Of a stretch of DNA of 51,170 nucleotides, positions 1 through 9,409 are shown in pieces. The notes under the pieces are model-generated. The model was not told where the DNA came from and ran no database searches. It saw only the letters and a program-made list of their open reading frames with translations. This DNA comes from Sphingobacteriales bacterium (GTDB lineage Bacteria; Bacteroidota; Bacteroidia; Sphingobacteriales; Sphingobacteriaceae): positions 1 to 51,170 of the forward strand of contig JAATFW010000022.1 of assembly GCA_015654985.1 (NCBI GenBank), written 5' to 3'. Within the stretch, counting starts at the first letter, position 1; every line of letters starts with the position of its first letter. A program made the position numbers and the translations under genes.

Positions 1-252
1 AACGCAATGAAAGAACTTCGGAAGAACAATGAACGCCCAATGGTAAAACAGGCGAACAATGGGGCCTTATGGGCCGGACTTAGGGCGGATATGCTGTGGC
101 TGTAACATCAGCGATTTTTTAAAAAGACTTTTTTTACAGACAAACCGGAACAAATCCGGCCAGATCTGGGCAGCCCCGGAAAATCCCGGTAAAATTGGGT
201 CAAACCCCGGTAAATCCGGGACATCAGCCTCTGATCGTTATGATTTTGAAAA
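1..252. other. Left-edge stretch without a recognisable gene; GC-rich palindrome cluster
   Basis: One frame is open on the plus strand from base 1 to a TAA at 103-105 (34 codons). It could be the tail of a gene cut by the window edge, but nothing in it is recognisable. Bases 145-220 hold a run of CCGG-based palindromes (a perfect 10-bp palindrome CCAGATCTGG at 160-169, and CCCCGG/CCGGG pairs at 174-189 and 205-220). Longer frames across this stretch on both strands are made of these repeats and look non-coding. Confidence 0.4.
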
Positions 253-429
253 ATGCCGTTGTATGTTTGTCTTCGTAAAGCGGTGTCCGATTTTATTGAT
301 TTTCTTAAATATAAGTCTGAAAAAACCATCCAGGCACCTAAAATGAGGATTGCCGGAAAAGCAAAGGAGCTCATTGCTATTAAAGAGAACTTCGATGATC
401 CTGTCGGGGGCTTTCAGGAATACATGTAA
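253..429 (+). pseudogene. DUF2281-type antitoxin, probably N-terminally truncated
   Basis: A 58-codon frame whose C-terminal 40 residues read like the DUF2281 (VapB-like) antitoxin family: a core with VSDFIDFLKYKSE, a basic stretch KMRIAGKAK, and the family-typical end NFDDPVGGFQEYM. Family members usually have about 70-75 residues with a regular N-terminal helix ending in LP. Here the first residues (MPLYVC) do not fit well and a TGA lies just upstream in frame at 247-249, so the N-terminus seems lost. The stop overlaps the start of the toxin remnant by one base (TAATG), the usual coupling in such modules. What is seen is the C-terminal match and the overlap; truncation is inference. Confidence 0.6.
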
Positions 430-642
430 TGAACCTGTTAATTGACACTCATGCGGTTAAGAATCAGGATTTCACCTGCTGCTGTTGCTATAGAGCATAT
501 TCCCGCCAATTCACGGCTTGAATTTCATCATCATGATCCGTTCGACAGAATTATAATTGCTCAGGCGCAGTGCGAGCATTTACAGTTGATTACAAAGGAT
601 GAGAAATTTCATAAATATCAAATACCCTTAATATGGGAATAG
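429..642 (+). pseudogene. PIN-domain (VapC-like) toxin remnant with internal deletion
   Basis: The frame opens with MNLLIDTHAV, the standard start of VapC/PIN toxins carrying the first catalytic Asp, and then runs out of frame. From about 480 a second frame gives the family C-terminus: HHHDPFDRIIIAQAQ, then LITKDEKFHKY and a terminal LIWE. The middle of the domain (about 60-70 residues of a ~125-residue protein, including the central acidic residues) is absent and the two pieces are in different frames. It cannot encode an active ribonuclease. It directly follows the DUF2281 antitoxin remnant, so the pair is a decayed type II toxin-antitoxin module. Confidence 0.75.
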
Positions 643-704
643 ACCATTTGGTTTCTCAACGCCGGCAACTGCAGCAGGAATCTGAAATATCCGTATATTC
701 TATC

Positions 705-3176
705 TTACCTCAACTTTATAGCCACACTCGTTTCAACTCCCTGTTTCAGATGGATGATCCTGGCGATCTCTCCCAGAGATGATGGTTTCACCGAAGCGCC
801 CGTCCTGATACTATGTATTCCTCTTCTTTCAATCAATGTAATGTTCTGATCTATGTCCGACCGCAGCACACATTGCAGGAAATTCCCCTTCAGGTCCCAT
901 TTCAGGGTTTGAACAGTTACCCGGTTTCTTCCCTTAACGCCCGAGATCTCCCCTTTTTCTAATTCCGGCGGCAGGGCCGGTAACAGCTCGAGCACTCCCG
1001 GCGCTGAAGAGATGAGCATTTCCATCATGATGGCAGGTACGGCGTTGCATACATCCGTACAGAAAACACCATGCTCCCCGTAATGCGATGTACAAAGATT
1101 ATTGTAATAAAAATCTTCTTTAAACAAACGCATCAGTTTGGAATATACAGAAACGTTGTTCTTTAGCCCGGTGGCTATCAGCGCGCTATGCAGCAACCCG
1201 TGGCCCGCATTCTCGTAATTAAAGGCATCTTTTCGTTCAAGGGTCTTTGCAGCCGCTCCGAAAAAAACAGGGGCGTTTTCAGGGGTAACTTCCCCGTAAG
1301 GCCAGACCATCAGAAGCTGGCTGGAGTGCCGGTGATTATAATTATCCTTAAGCCCCGGCCAGGCCCACTCCTGCAAAGCACCGTCAGCGTTGATCAGGTA
1401 AGGAGGGATTTTATCCAGGATCCTGGTCCATCTTTCAACGCCCTCCCCGGCACCGGATTCGAGCCCCAGAACCTTACAAGCCCGGACCAATGCAGTCAGC
1501 GCGAATTTCGCACCCGAGATATCAAAAGCAGAATTATTCAATAAAGACACTTTTAAGTTCGACGGCTGATTTTCAGGAGAGACCGAGCCAGCGAAAATAT
1601 AGTGACCATTGGCATCCTCATGCGATAAGAAATCCTCATAGAAGTAGCCCATCTCCTTTAATAAAGGATAGAGACGGTCTTTCAAAAATTTACGGTCGCC
1701 CGTAACAAGATAATGTTCCCAGAACGGATAAAGTAGCCAGGGTTCTTCGCCGGTTGCATACTGATAAGGATAATAGTCGTTAATATTAGCCATGAGCCCG
1801 GTTGTCGGTCCCGGAGTATTCCCGCAGGCCAGTAGCCCCAGGTAGCCGAGCAGCTTTTGAGCGTTGAGGGCAAAATCAGGCCGCCAGTCCTCATTCAGCT
1901 TAAAATATCCTTCCATCGCTTCGGGCATATTACCGATATTGCCTCCGGCAATCTGCAGATTCAGGTTTGCGTCGAGGTGATAATAGCCGCCCCAGCCCGC
2001 ATTACAGTCGCCCGTCCAAATACCCAAAAGATCGGGCGGCGCCGTCTCACTGCCTGACGACAAAAAATAATACCTGCCGGCATCAAATATTCTTTCCCAT
2101 AAAGCGCTTACGGGCAATGACGATTGCTTCTGCCCGGCCAGCAGGTCTTCATTCGATCGCTCCCGGTCGGCAGATCCGGCGTTCAGGTCCAGGTGTACAC
2201 GGTCATAAATCGCTCCATGGGTAGCAATCTGACCTTCAAGCAACCTGTTGTAATCAGCCGGAATCTGCTCAAGCTGTTTTTGAAGAATTTTCTTATCCCA
2301 TTGGGATTCACAATCTTCATAGTATTTATCTGTCCTGGTCAGCAGCATAACCGAACGGGCATCGGTAACATGAAGTACATTGCCATCCATTTTTTCACTC
2401 CCTCCTGAAACAATAACCCGGGTAACACCTTCATATCCTGCACCAGGGGTTCCATTCGGATATTTGGCCCTCATATTAAGGAATCCGGCATCAGAACTGT
2501 TTATAAAGCTCATACCTTCAGGAAAAAGCATTTCCGGATCTGTTGCCAACTGAACAGCGCAGGTTAGCTTTCCTTTATCCGGAGCGGTCAGGTATTGAAT
2601 CACTACGTTATCTTTCCTCGAAACAAACGATTTCCTGACCCAGGCACCCCGGTTATCAGACCATCTGACCGTAATCTCACCCGTCCTGAAATTGCAGGTC
2701 CGGGAATAATTCGTAACGGTACCTGCCGATGGTATTGAAATAAGCATTTCGTAACCAGGATGCTTATTTCCCTCACCACCCCCTTTATACTGAGCCGAGC
2801 TGACCGCCAGCTTATTTGCTTCAGCAAAATTACCTCCGGCGCAATAACTTTTAATTTTTGCCAGGTCTGACGGACTGACCTGTGCAAATGAACGGTCACC
2901 GGTTTTTGCAAGGTTGAACTTACGGTCATTATAAATTACGGTTTCGTTTAGGGGATTCCCAAAAACAATAATTCCCATTTTGCCATTGCCAGATAAAAAA
3001 CCACTTTGCCAGTCGCGGTACTTAACAGGATAGGTGGCAGAAACCACGAGCCGCCGGGGATTAAACCCTGCGTGGCTACCCAGCGGCCTGCATAAAAGCA
3101 AAATAAGAAAGACATATACAGGGGCATGCAGATGAATTGAGCAGAACCTTTCTTTCCGGGATATCGCAATGGTCAT
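705..3176 (-). CDS. Secreted GH95-family glycosidase (alpha-L-fucosidase/galactosidase-like), divergent
   Basis: 823 residues, matching glycoside hydrolase family 95, which removes alpha-1,2-linked L-fucose or related L-galactose by inversion. A basic N-terminus and hydrophobic stretch (about 18-33) ending in SHA suggest a signal peptide. The N-terminal beta-sandwich shows FLSGNGKMGIIVFG (60-73). The (alpha/alpha)6 barrel shows DLLGIWTGDCNAGWG (382-396), SPENQ (533-537) with Glu535 as probable general acid, HRH at 615-617 and Asp708. The usual INTEMNYW segment is replaced by LDANLNLQ (401-408), so an Asn important in characterised members seems to be Asp. It is divergent from the GH2 gene, with which it probably works on one glycan. 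Family placement is fairly sure; the sugar removed is not. Confidence 0.82.
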   Translation of the reverse strand: MTIAISRKERFCSIHLHAPVYVFLILLLCRPLGSHAGFNPRRLVVSATYPVKYRDWQSGFLSGNGKMGIIVFGNPLNETVIYNDRKFNLAKTGDRSFAQVSPSDLAKIKSYCAGGNFAEANKLAVSSAQYKGGGEGNKHPGYEMLISIPSAGTVTNYSRTCNFRTGEITVRWSDNRGAWVRKSFVSRKDNVVIQYLTAPDKGKLTCAVQLATDPEMLFPEGMSFINSSDAGFLNMRAKYPNGTPGAGYEGVTRVIVSGGSEKMDGNVLHVTDARSVMLLTRTDKYYEDCESQWDKKILQKQLEQIPADYNRLLEGQIATHGAIYDRVHLDLNAGSADRERSNEDLLAGQKQSSLPVSALWERIFDAGRYYFLSSGSETAPPDLLGIWTGDCNAGWGGYYHLDANLNLQIAGGNIGNMPEAMEGYFKLNEDWRPDFALNAQKLLGYLGLLACGNTPGPTTGLMANINDYYPYQYATGEEPWLLYPFWEHYLVTGDRKFLKDRLYPLLKEMGYFYEDFLSHEDANGHYIFAGSVSPENQPSNLKVSLLNNSAFDISGAKFALTALVRACKVLGLESGAGEGVERWTRILDKIPPYLINADGALQEWAWPGLKDNYNHRHSSQLLMVWPYGEVTPENAPVFFGAAAKTLERKDAFNYENAGHGLLHSALIATGLKNNVSVYSKLMRLFKEDFYYNNLCTSHYGEHGVFCTDVCNAVPAIMMEMLISSAPGVLELLPALPPELEKGEISGVKGRNRVTVQTLKWDLKGNFLQCVLRSDIDQNITLIERRGIHSIRTGASVKPSSLGEIARIIHLKQGVETSVAIKLR

Positions 3177-3425
3177 AATCTATAGTTTGTGTCTGGAACC
3201 TAAATGTAGACCGGCACAATTAAAATTTCGTTAAAAAAACAATAATACGCTCAATCGTGCCTGCTATTATTAAAAAAATATGCTGATAAACCCGAAAATA
3301 ATTCCTGATGATGTTTTTTTGTTCCCGGATTATAATTGGTTAATAAACTATTATTATAAAATTAATTCCATCCTTTAACTTAGCTGCATAATATTCCAAA
3401 ACTGGTTAAACCGAAATAAGATTTT
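3177..3425. promoter_or_regulatory. Divergent GH95/GH2 intergenic region with two AAYTGGTT motifs
   Basis: This AT-rich 249-bp stretch separates two divergent glycosidase genes and must hold both promoters. No clear TAnnTTTG element was found on either strand. It contains AATTGGTT at 3334-3341 and AACTGGTT at 3400-3407, 66 bp apart. The same 8-mer recurs upstream of the SusCD operon and of the regulator genes, so these are candidate operator half-sites (inference). Confidence 0.35.
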
Positions 3426-6095
3426 ATGACAAGGAAATTTTTATTTTACTGCCTTTTTTCACTATTTACAGCCTGGGCCTGTAGTGATAGTAAGGGTCAG
3501 CCGATACCTGCCCCGATAACCATCGCAGGCGGCTGGAAACTTCAGGAAGCACCGCAGGTGCATGCAACCGGCAAAGTGATTTCAGGAAGCGCATTTTCTA
3601 CCGCAGGGTGGTATCCCGCCGCGGTCCCCGGAACGGTACTCACCACCTTAGTAAATAACCGCGTCTATCCCGAGCCACTGTATGGTGAAAATAACCGGCC
3701 CGATAAGATTCCCGAAAGTCTCTCCCGCCAGGATTACTGGTACCGCACTTCTTTTACCATCCCCAAAAGCTATCAGGGCAAAAAAATATGGCTGAACTTC
3801 GAAGGCATTAACTATTCCGCCGATGTTTGGGTGAACGGGAAGCATATAGGAAAGGTTAAAGGAGCTTTTTCACGTGGCATTTTTGATATTTCATCCGTTG
3901 CAGTGCCCGGTAAAACAGCAGTACTTGGTGTCTTTATTTCCCCGCAGCCCAATCCGGGAATCTCTCATGAACATACCATCAAAGATGGGATGGGCGCCAA
4001 CGGGGGGTTGAGCGCCATAGATGGTCCTACCTTTTTATGCTCCATGGGTTGGGACTGGATCCCGGCGATCAGGGACCGCAACACAGGAATCTGGAAGGAA
4101 GTCTTCCTGTCGGCCTCCGGCCCTGTGCGCATTCAGAACCCGCTTGTCACTACCGACGTGTCCCTGCCTGATCTGAAAACAGCCGACCTTCATATAGAGG
4201 CCACCGTTGAAAACAGTACAGACAGACCTCAGCAAGGCATCATAGAGGGAACGTTCGGCAATAATGTCCGTTTCCAAAAAGCAGTTACACTTGCGCCGAA
4301 AAGCTCACAACTGGTGTCCTTCAACGCTGCCGAACACAAGCAGTTACATGTTGTTAATCCCAGACTCTGGTGGCCTAACGGTTACGGCCCGCAAAATCTG
4401 TACGATCTTAAACTCAGCTTTATAAGCGGCGGCGTTACCTCAGACGTTCGCAAAATCACTTTTGGCATCAGGAAAATAACCTATACAGTACCCGATGCAG
4501 AAAATCTTACCCTCTCCTTTAACGGCGTCAGGATCTTTTGCAAGGGCGGAAACTGGGGAATGGATGAGGCCATGAAACGGATTCCGAAAGAACGCCTGGA
4601 AGCACAGATCCGCATGCACCAGATAGCCAACTATACCATGATCCGCAACTGGGTGGGCCAGAGTACCAATGAAGATTTTTATGATCTGTGCGATAAATAC
4701 GGAATATTGCTATGGGATGAGTTCTTTCAGCCTAATCCCAGCGACGGGCCTAATCCCACCGATCTTGATCTGTATATTGCCAATGTCAGGGAAAAGATCT
4801 TACGTTTCAGAAATCATCCTTCCATAGCACTATGGTGCGCCAGGAACGAGGGTTACCCCCCAAAGAACATTGACGATGCGCTGCAAAAGCTCATGTCGGA
4901 GCTGGAACCGGTACGCCTCTATCAGCCCAGTTCAACCGCAGGCCGGGGAGTAAATTCCGGCGGCCCCTATTTCTGGAGAAAACCGGCAGACTACTATACC
5001 TTCAATGAAGCTTTTAAAACGGAGATCGGCAGCGTTTCTATTCCAACCCTGCAGTCCATACATGGGATGATGCCCGAAAAAGACTGGGAAGTAATGAACG
5101 ACGACTGGGCAGAACACGACCTGGCCAACGGTGCGCAGAAAGGAATTGACTACCACAAAATGATCGGCGAACGTTATGGAAAAGTGATCAACCTGGCCGA
5201 TTTTGTGAGAAAAGCGCAACTGGCCAATTACGAAGCATACCGGGCTATGTATGAAGGCCGTAACGCAAAACTGTTTAAGCCGAGCACGGGCGTGCTTACC
5301 TGGATGAGTAATCCTGCCCAGCCAAGTTTTGTATGGCAGTTGTATCATCACGACCTGGAACCGAATGCTGCATTGTTTGCCGCCCGGAAAGGCTGTGAAC
5401 CGGTTCACGTTCAATTGAACGAAAAGGAACGCACTGTCCAGATCGTAAACAATCTGCCCTCCCCGATCCCCGGTGCGTCTGTTCTCCTGAAAGTCTACAA
5501 CAGCAGCAGCGCCCTGATCTATACTCATCAGTTCAGGGCAGACACCGCATTACCAGCAGCGACTACAACACTGGAACCGGTTCAATGGCCTGAAAAGTTG
5601 TCGCCCGTTTATTTCGTCAAGCTTGAACTGAAAGATCAGTCCGGAAAATTACTTTCAGAGAACTTCTACTGGCAGGCTGATCCGGCGCATGCCGGTGACC
5701 TTACCGGCCTTGATCAACTTCCGGCAGCGAAGCTGGATGCAACGATCAAACGGGCCGATAATAATGAAAAGTGCCTCCTGTATATTACGTTGCGCAACCC
5801 GGGAAATACGATCGCTTTAATGGCTCATTTACAGCTTTGTAAAAACACGTCGAAAGACCGTGTACTTCCTGTATACTACAGCGATAATTATATCTCCCTG
5901 TTACCGGGTGAAAGCAAAACGATCACTATAGAAGCGGCAAAGAGCGATCTCGGAAAAGAACGGCCCCTGGTACTCCTCGATGGCTGGAATACCGGTGTTA
6001 CCCCGGTAAGCAATGCCGGTGCAGGCATCGCCTTAAACACCGCCTCGCAGGTTGCCGCCTGGCCCGAAACAGGATTGCCTTTGTATTCCCGGTGA
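3426..6095 (+). CDS. GH2-family glycosidase (exo-beta-glucosaminidase/beta-mannosidase-like), probable lipoprotein
   Basis: 889 residues. The order is signal sequence with Cys19 (TAWAC, an imperfect lipobox), GH2 sugar-binding jelly roll (about 30-180), immunoglobulin-like domain (about 235-350), TIM barrel (about 360-660) and C-terminal beta domains. The acid/base Glu475 lies in LWCARNEG and the likely nucleophile Glu533 in KTEIGS. The segment FCKGGNWGMDEAMKR (371-385) followed by MIRNWVGQ resembles the CsxA-type exo-beta-D-glucosaminidase and beta-mannosidase branch rather than LacZ. It probably acts in the periplasm or at the surface on oligosaccharides trimmed with the GH95 enzyme. GH2 membership is secure; the exact sugar is not. 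Confidence 0.85.
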   Translation: MTRKFLFYCLFSLFTAWACSDSKGQPIPAPITIAGGWKLQEAPQVHATGKVISGSAFSTAGWYPAAVPGTVLTTLVNNRVYPEPLYGENNRPDKIPESLSRQDYWYRTSFTIPKSYQGKKIWLNFEGINYSADVWVNGKHIGKVKGAFSRGIFDISSVAVPGKTAVLGVFISPQPNPGISHEHTIKDGMGANGGLSAIDGPTFLCSMGWDWIPAIRDRNTGIWKEVFLSASGPVRIQNPLVTTDVSLPDLKTADLHIEATVENSTDRPQQGIIEGTFGNNVRFQKAVTLAPKSSQLVSFNAAEHKQLHVVNPRLWWPNGYGPQNLYDLKLSFISGGVTSDVRKITFGIRKITYTVPDAENLTLSFNGVRIFCKGGNWGMDEAMKRIPKERLEAQIRMHQIANYTMIRNWVGQSTNEDFYDLCDKYGILLWDEFFQPNPSDGPNPTDLDLYIANVREKILRFRNHPSIALWCARNEGYPPKNIDDALQKLMSELEPVRLYQPSSTAGRGVNSGGPYFWRKPADYYTFNEAFKTEIGSVSIPTLQSIHGMMPEKDWEVMNDDWAEHDLANGAQKGIDYHKMIGERYGKVINLADFVRKAQLANYEAYRAMYEGRNAKLFKPSTGVLTWMSNPAQPSFVWQLYHHDLEPNAALFAARKGCEPVHVQLNEKERTVQIVNNLPSPIPGASVLLKVYNSSSALIYTHQFRADTALPAATTTLEPVQWPEKLSPVYFVKLELKDQSGKLLSENFYWQADPAHAGDLTGLDQLPAAKLDATIKRADNNEKCLLYITLRNPGNTIALMAHLQLCKNTSKDRVLPVYYSDNYISLLPGESKTITIEAAKSDLGKERPLVLLDGWNTGVTPVSNAGAGIALNTASQVAAWPETGLPLYSR

Positions 6096-6174
6096 AACCG
6101 GCAACATGGCGATCCGTTCCGCAAAAAAGTAACTGAAACTGTCAGCGCGGGATGTTATATAGCGTCAATCATTC

Positions 6175-6218
6175 CATCTGCACGAAACTTTCTGAAGGGG
6201 TCACGTGCAGATGATTTT
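6175..6218 (+). terminator. Intrinsic terminator after the GH2 gene
   Basis: A perfect 10-bp inverted repeat CATCTGCACG (6175-6184) / CGTGCAGATG (6204-6213) with a 19-nt loop is followed by a short T run. It lies 80 bp past the GH2 stop and 76 bp past the end of the convergent regulator gene, so it may serve both. The loop is long for a terminator, so an operator role cannot be excluded. Confidence 0.55.
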
Positions 6219-6293
6219 TGACCTCTGAAATGATTATTGTTTATTCTCCTGCTTAAACAGCAAGATCCTGTTTTCTGAATAACGCGATGAGAT

Positions 6294-8873
6294 CTATTTG
6301 TTTAATACCTCATTAAAATCCCAGTTAAAGTCTTCTCCATAGATCACCTTGTATTCCTTAACAAAACTTTCAAAAGAACTTCTGGCGAGCGAATGTTTTC
6401 CGAGGCAGGCAAGCGCCTTGCATTTCATCGTCATCGCCTCTTCGTTTACCGGATCAAAACAGAAGATATAATTGGCTACCTGGATCAAAAATTCCGGGTC
6501 TTCTGATATTTTAACAGAATCTGCAAAATGCTGGTAGGTATCTATTACATCATTGGAGATCTCCGCTTTAAAGCTATCCAGCCATTCATACCCGGCATTT
6601 GACAGGAATCCTCCGCGCTGTGTGATCGCCGCCAATGCGGAAATTCTCTCTTTATCGAGGGTCCTTCTGTCTTTAACAATGTCGAGGTATTTAATATAAT
6701 CGACCTCTAAATAATTGCGGTCAAAGTCAACTTTCCAGAAACCAGTCTCTTTAGAAACTCTACAGGCGGGAATCTTGTCAAGAATTCCTTTTAATTTAGC
6801 AATATTTACCGACCGGTTGTTTCTGGCTAACTTTGCATCTTTGTCGAACCAGAGAAGTTCTTTTAATTTTTCAGAACTTATTCCTCTCTCCCAGCGGATC
6901 GTATATAAAAGAATGACCAGGAATAATTCCTTGATCAGGGGACTGAACAGCTTCGTAATTTCGTTCTGGTTTTCATCAAACATCTGAAAATCGCCAAACA
7001 GGAAAATCTGACTCTTTTTTACTCCTGCAGACAAGGGAGCCTCAGCCGCTTCTTTTACCACTTCAGGAATGACCGCTGCAATCTCCGTTTTTGCTCCGGA
7101 TCCTTTCGTGGTTACCCGTTGCTGTAATATTTTTTTTGTTTTTCTTAATCTGTAGCTGTTATAGATCAACCCGGCGCCGATGCAGAGAAGCAATAGTAAA
7201 CCCATCAAAAGTGTACCATTAACAGTTTGCACATCAGCCGGGTGCTCTGTTTGGGTTGCTATCGGCGGACCCAGGAGGGAATAAACCGCGATCTTAGTAT
7301 TTTCATTATTGATATCTGTAATCAGAGTAACGGCAATAAACCGCTTGCTTACGGGGCTATAAAACAGGTCTGCAAATGATGTGATGTCACGGAATAAATA
7401 AGGCACCTCTCCACCGACTTCCCTGAACACGGGCTGCGTTAAGGAGCTCTCTATCATCTGAAGTTTTGAATGATATTTGTGCTTTGGAAAGATCAGCGCA
7501 TAAAAAACCTGTTTCAGGCTATCTATTACCAGAGAATTTGCAAAGACAAATTCTTCATGCGGAATATTCAGATTATAGATCTTTCTGAATTTCCGGCTTT
7601 GTACATCATAAAATAACAAATCGTATACACTTTTTGGATTAAGCGCCTGACGACCGGTTGCACTTCCATATCCACCCATTATATATACTCCGTTGTCAGC
7701 AGCACCCAATGCCGCCAGGTATCTGGGCGTAAAGAAATCGCCGGAGTGATTAACATGCTCCCACGAGCGGGTATTCAGATCACACCGCTGGACCAGATCC
7801 CAGTACCGGAAGTGCCCGTAACCGCCAAGAACATACAGGGAATTGTCGCGCGGAGAATAGAACTTATTGGTCTGCCAGTAATCACTTGCGGTATCCGGAT
7901 ACGTAAACTCCCTGTCCCATGCTGACGACTTAAAATCAAAAATGGAAACCCTTTTCTGATCGACATAATAGCTTAAAATATTACCCGATGATGGAATATA
8001 GAGAGACTCGCCTGCCCTGAACATATGGTGCTTGCCCGATCTGTAATGAACACTTTCTATATTATCGGTCCTGATGTGATAGGTTAAAAGTGAATCTTCA
8101 CCAACAATATAAAGATCTTCTTTCTCTGCGTTAAAACAAATGTTGGCTATTCCTTCAAGAGAGATCGTTTTCTTCAGTTCCCATTCCTGGTGCATTTTCC
8201 TGATCCATAACGGGTTACTTACTAACGCGTCCTGGTTATTCAATTCCTCTTTTGCCCTTTCTCCCAACCGCTCATCTAACTTCCAGTAGTATCTTATCTT
8301 TCCTTTCTCCCGGATCCGGATGTTTCTGATGTTCATTGAAGGAACATCTGTGGTTTTAAACTCGCCAAATCCGTTTGCACCGAACAGGACCTTCAAATTT
8401 CCCTTTTTTATTCCGGCATGATCGGTATAGTATTTATTACCGTCAGACAAGGTAATGAGATTCTTTTCAACATTGAATTTCAGGCTGATGCTCTTCCATC
8501 GGCCATATAGCCGGTTATTAGCAATGTTAAAGCCTATCCTGGTGAATTTATCGCCATCGATAAGCTGGAAATGTTTCCATTCAGGCGTACTCTTATCACA
8601 AATAAGATCAATATTTTTATCGTGCGTGCCGATGATCCTTAAAATATACCCAAAGTATTCACTGCGATCAGGATTAAATGAAATATCAAAAGATACTTCG
8701 AAATCATCATTAAAGGAAAAAGTTTTCCCGGGGCTCAGATCAAGTCCGGTTCTTCTGTCCTGATCGGTTTCATTACTGGCAAAGCGCAGACCATACGACT
8801 GGGCGGAACAATCAAAAACATGCAGCAGGAGGAGAAAAACAAAATGGATATATAAGTAATTGTTCACTTTCAT
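6294..8873 (-). CDS. Membrane-spanning SARP/BTAD transcription regulator with LamG-like and Kelch-like sensor (paralogue 1)
   Basis: 859 residues. A signal peptide (1-24, ending CSA/QSYG) is followed by a beta-rich LamG/concanavalin-like region (about 25-195), then a propeller-like region (about 240-530) with two Kelch-type strands LYVLGGYG and VYIMGGYG (347-403). One membrane helix (about 553-571) is followed by a basic RLRKTKK stop-transfer, then a linker. Residues 620-715 form an OmpR/SARP-type winged helix (LFGDFQMFD, then SPLIKELFLVILLYT, then RNNRSVNIAKLK), and 720-855 an alpha-helical BTAD-like repeat (FDPVNEEAMTMKCKAL, LGKHSLARSSFESFVKEY). The topology predicts a periplasmic sensor directly joined to a cytoplasmic DNA-binding domain, with no kinase or receiver. 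It lies downstream of the SusCD operon and has a close paralogue upstream of it. Domain calls are from recognition; the regulatory role is inference. Confidence 0.8.
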   Translation of the reverse strand: MKVNNYLYIHFVFLLLLHVFDCSAQSYGLRFASNETDQDRRTGLDLSPGKTFSFNDDFEVSFDISFNPDRSEYFGYILRIIGTHDKNIDLICDKSTPEWKHFQLIDGDKFTRIGFNIANNRLYGRWKSISLKFNVEKNLITLSDGNKYYTDHAGIKKGNLKVLFGANGFGEFKTTDVPSMNIRNIRIREKGKIRYYWKLDERLGERAKEELNNQDALVSNPLWIRKMHQEWELKKTISLEGIANICFNAEKEDLYIVGEDSLLTYHIRTDNIESVHYRSGKHHMFRAGESLYIPSSGNILSYYVDQKRVSIFDFKSSAWDREFTYPDTASDYWQTNKFYSPRDNSLYVLGGYGHFRYWDLVQRCDLNTRSWEHVNHSGDFFTPRYLAALGAADNGVYIMGGYGSATGRQALNPKSVYDLLFYDVQSRKFRKIYNLNIPHEEFVFANSLVIDSLKQVFYALIFPKHKYHSKLQMIESSLTQPVFREVGGEVPYLFRDITSFADLFYSPVSKRFIAVTLITDINNENTKIAVYSLLGPPIATQTEHPADVQTVNGTLLMGLLLLLCIGAGLIYNSYRLRKTKKILQQRVTTKGSGAKTEIAAVIPEVVKEAAEAPLSAGVKKSQIFLFGDFQMFDENQNEITKLFSPLIKELFLVILLYTIRWERGISSEKLKELLWFDKDAKLARNNRSVNIAKLKGILDKIPACRVSKETGFWKVDFDRNYLEVDYIKYLDIVKDRRTLDKERISALAAITQRGGFLSNAGYEWLDSFKAEISNDVIDTYQHFADSVKISEDPEFLIQVANYIFCFDPVNEEAMTMKCKALACLGKHSLARSSFESFVKEYKVIYGEDFNWDFNEVLNK

Positions 8874-9358
8874 ATGTGCCTCAGAATATGCTATTGCTAA
8901 ACGTTATATAAATGAATTAGGGATATTGAGATTAATTGGCTTGTTTCTAGCTCAAAGGAACACATTATTGCCTGTGCACTGATAATCCAAATTTAATATG
9001 TTTTCGTTGAAACTATTAATTTATTTCTAATTCATTTCTATTGAAAGGATCAATTTCCAGGGAAGTCTGTGCCGAACATTTCACCGGGGTGAAGCACAAC
9101 GGGCACTGAGCTGAGATCGGCCCCGGGTATATAAACACATTATTTTGATTATCAATTACTTGTAAAATATTGCATAGTGTAGCGGTTACATATGGGATGC
9201 ACCAGCCCGGGGTTATTTTGTGCCGGGAAACGATAAGGGGATTGCCTGGTTACCCGAATCAAGGGGATTTTTAGTCTGAGCAGGAATTAAATTTGCCTTT
9301 ATGGGATATTAAACGACTGTTATAGCGTATCAAAACAACCCGGTATCATAAATTTCTT
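8874..9358. promoter_or_regulatory. Intergenic region upstream of regulator paralogue 1
   Basis: 485 bp without a plausible gene on either strand. It should hold the promoter of the minus-strand regulator. No clear TAnnTTTG element was found. AATTGGCT at 8934-8941 (in ATTAATTGGCTTGTTT) resembles the AAYTGGTT motif found upstream of the glycosidase genes and the SusCD operon. Confidence 0.35.
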
Positions 9359-9392
9359 AAACTAAACAGGGTAATAACTCCCTGTTTAGTTT
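9359..9392 (-). terminator. Intrinsic terminator of the SusCD operon
   Basis: A perfect 13-bp inverted repeat AAACTAAACAGGG (9359-9371) / CCCTGTTTAGTTT (9380-9392) with an 8-nt loop lies 17 bp past the stop of the last operon gene. It marks the 3' end of the five-gene transcript. Confidence 0.75.
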
Positions 9393-9409
9393 ACTTCACC
9401 ACATACACG

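Noticed and set aside
1..105. Open frame from the left edge ending in ADMLWL
   Set aside because: Only 34 codons, no recognisable motif, and next to repeats; could be a gene tail but cannot be supported.
4932..5528. 198-codon minus-strand frame opposite the GH2 gene
   Set aside because: Exact antisense of a conserved catalytic domain, rich in Val/Phe/His as expected of a shadow frame.
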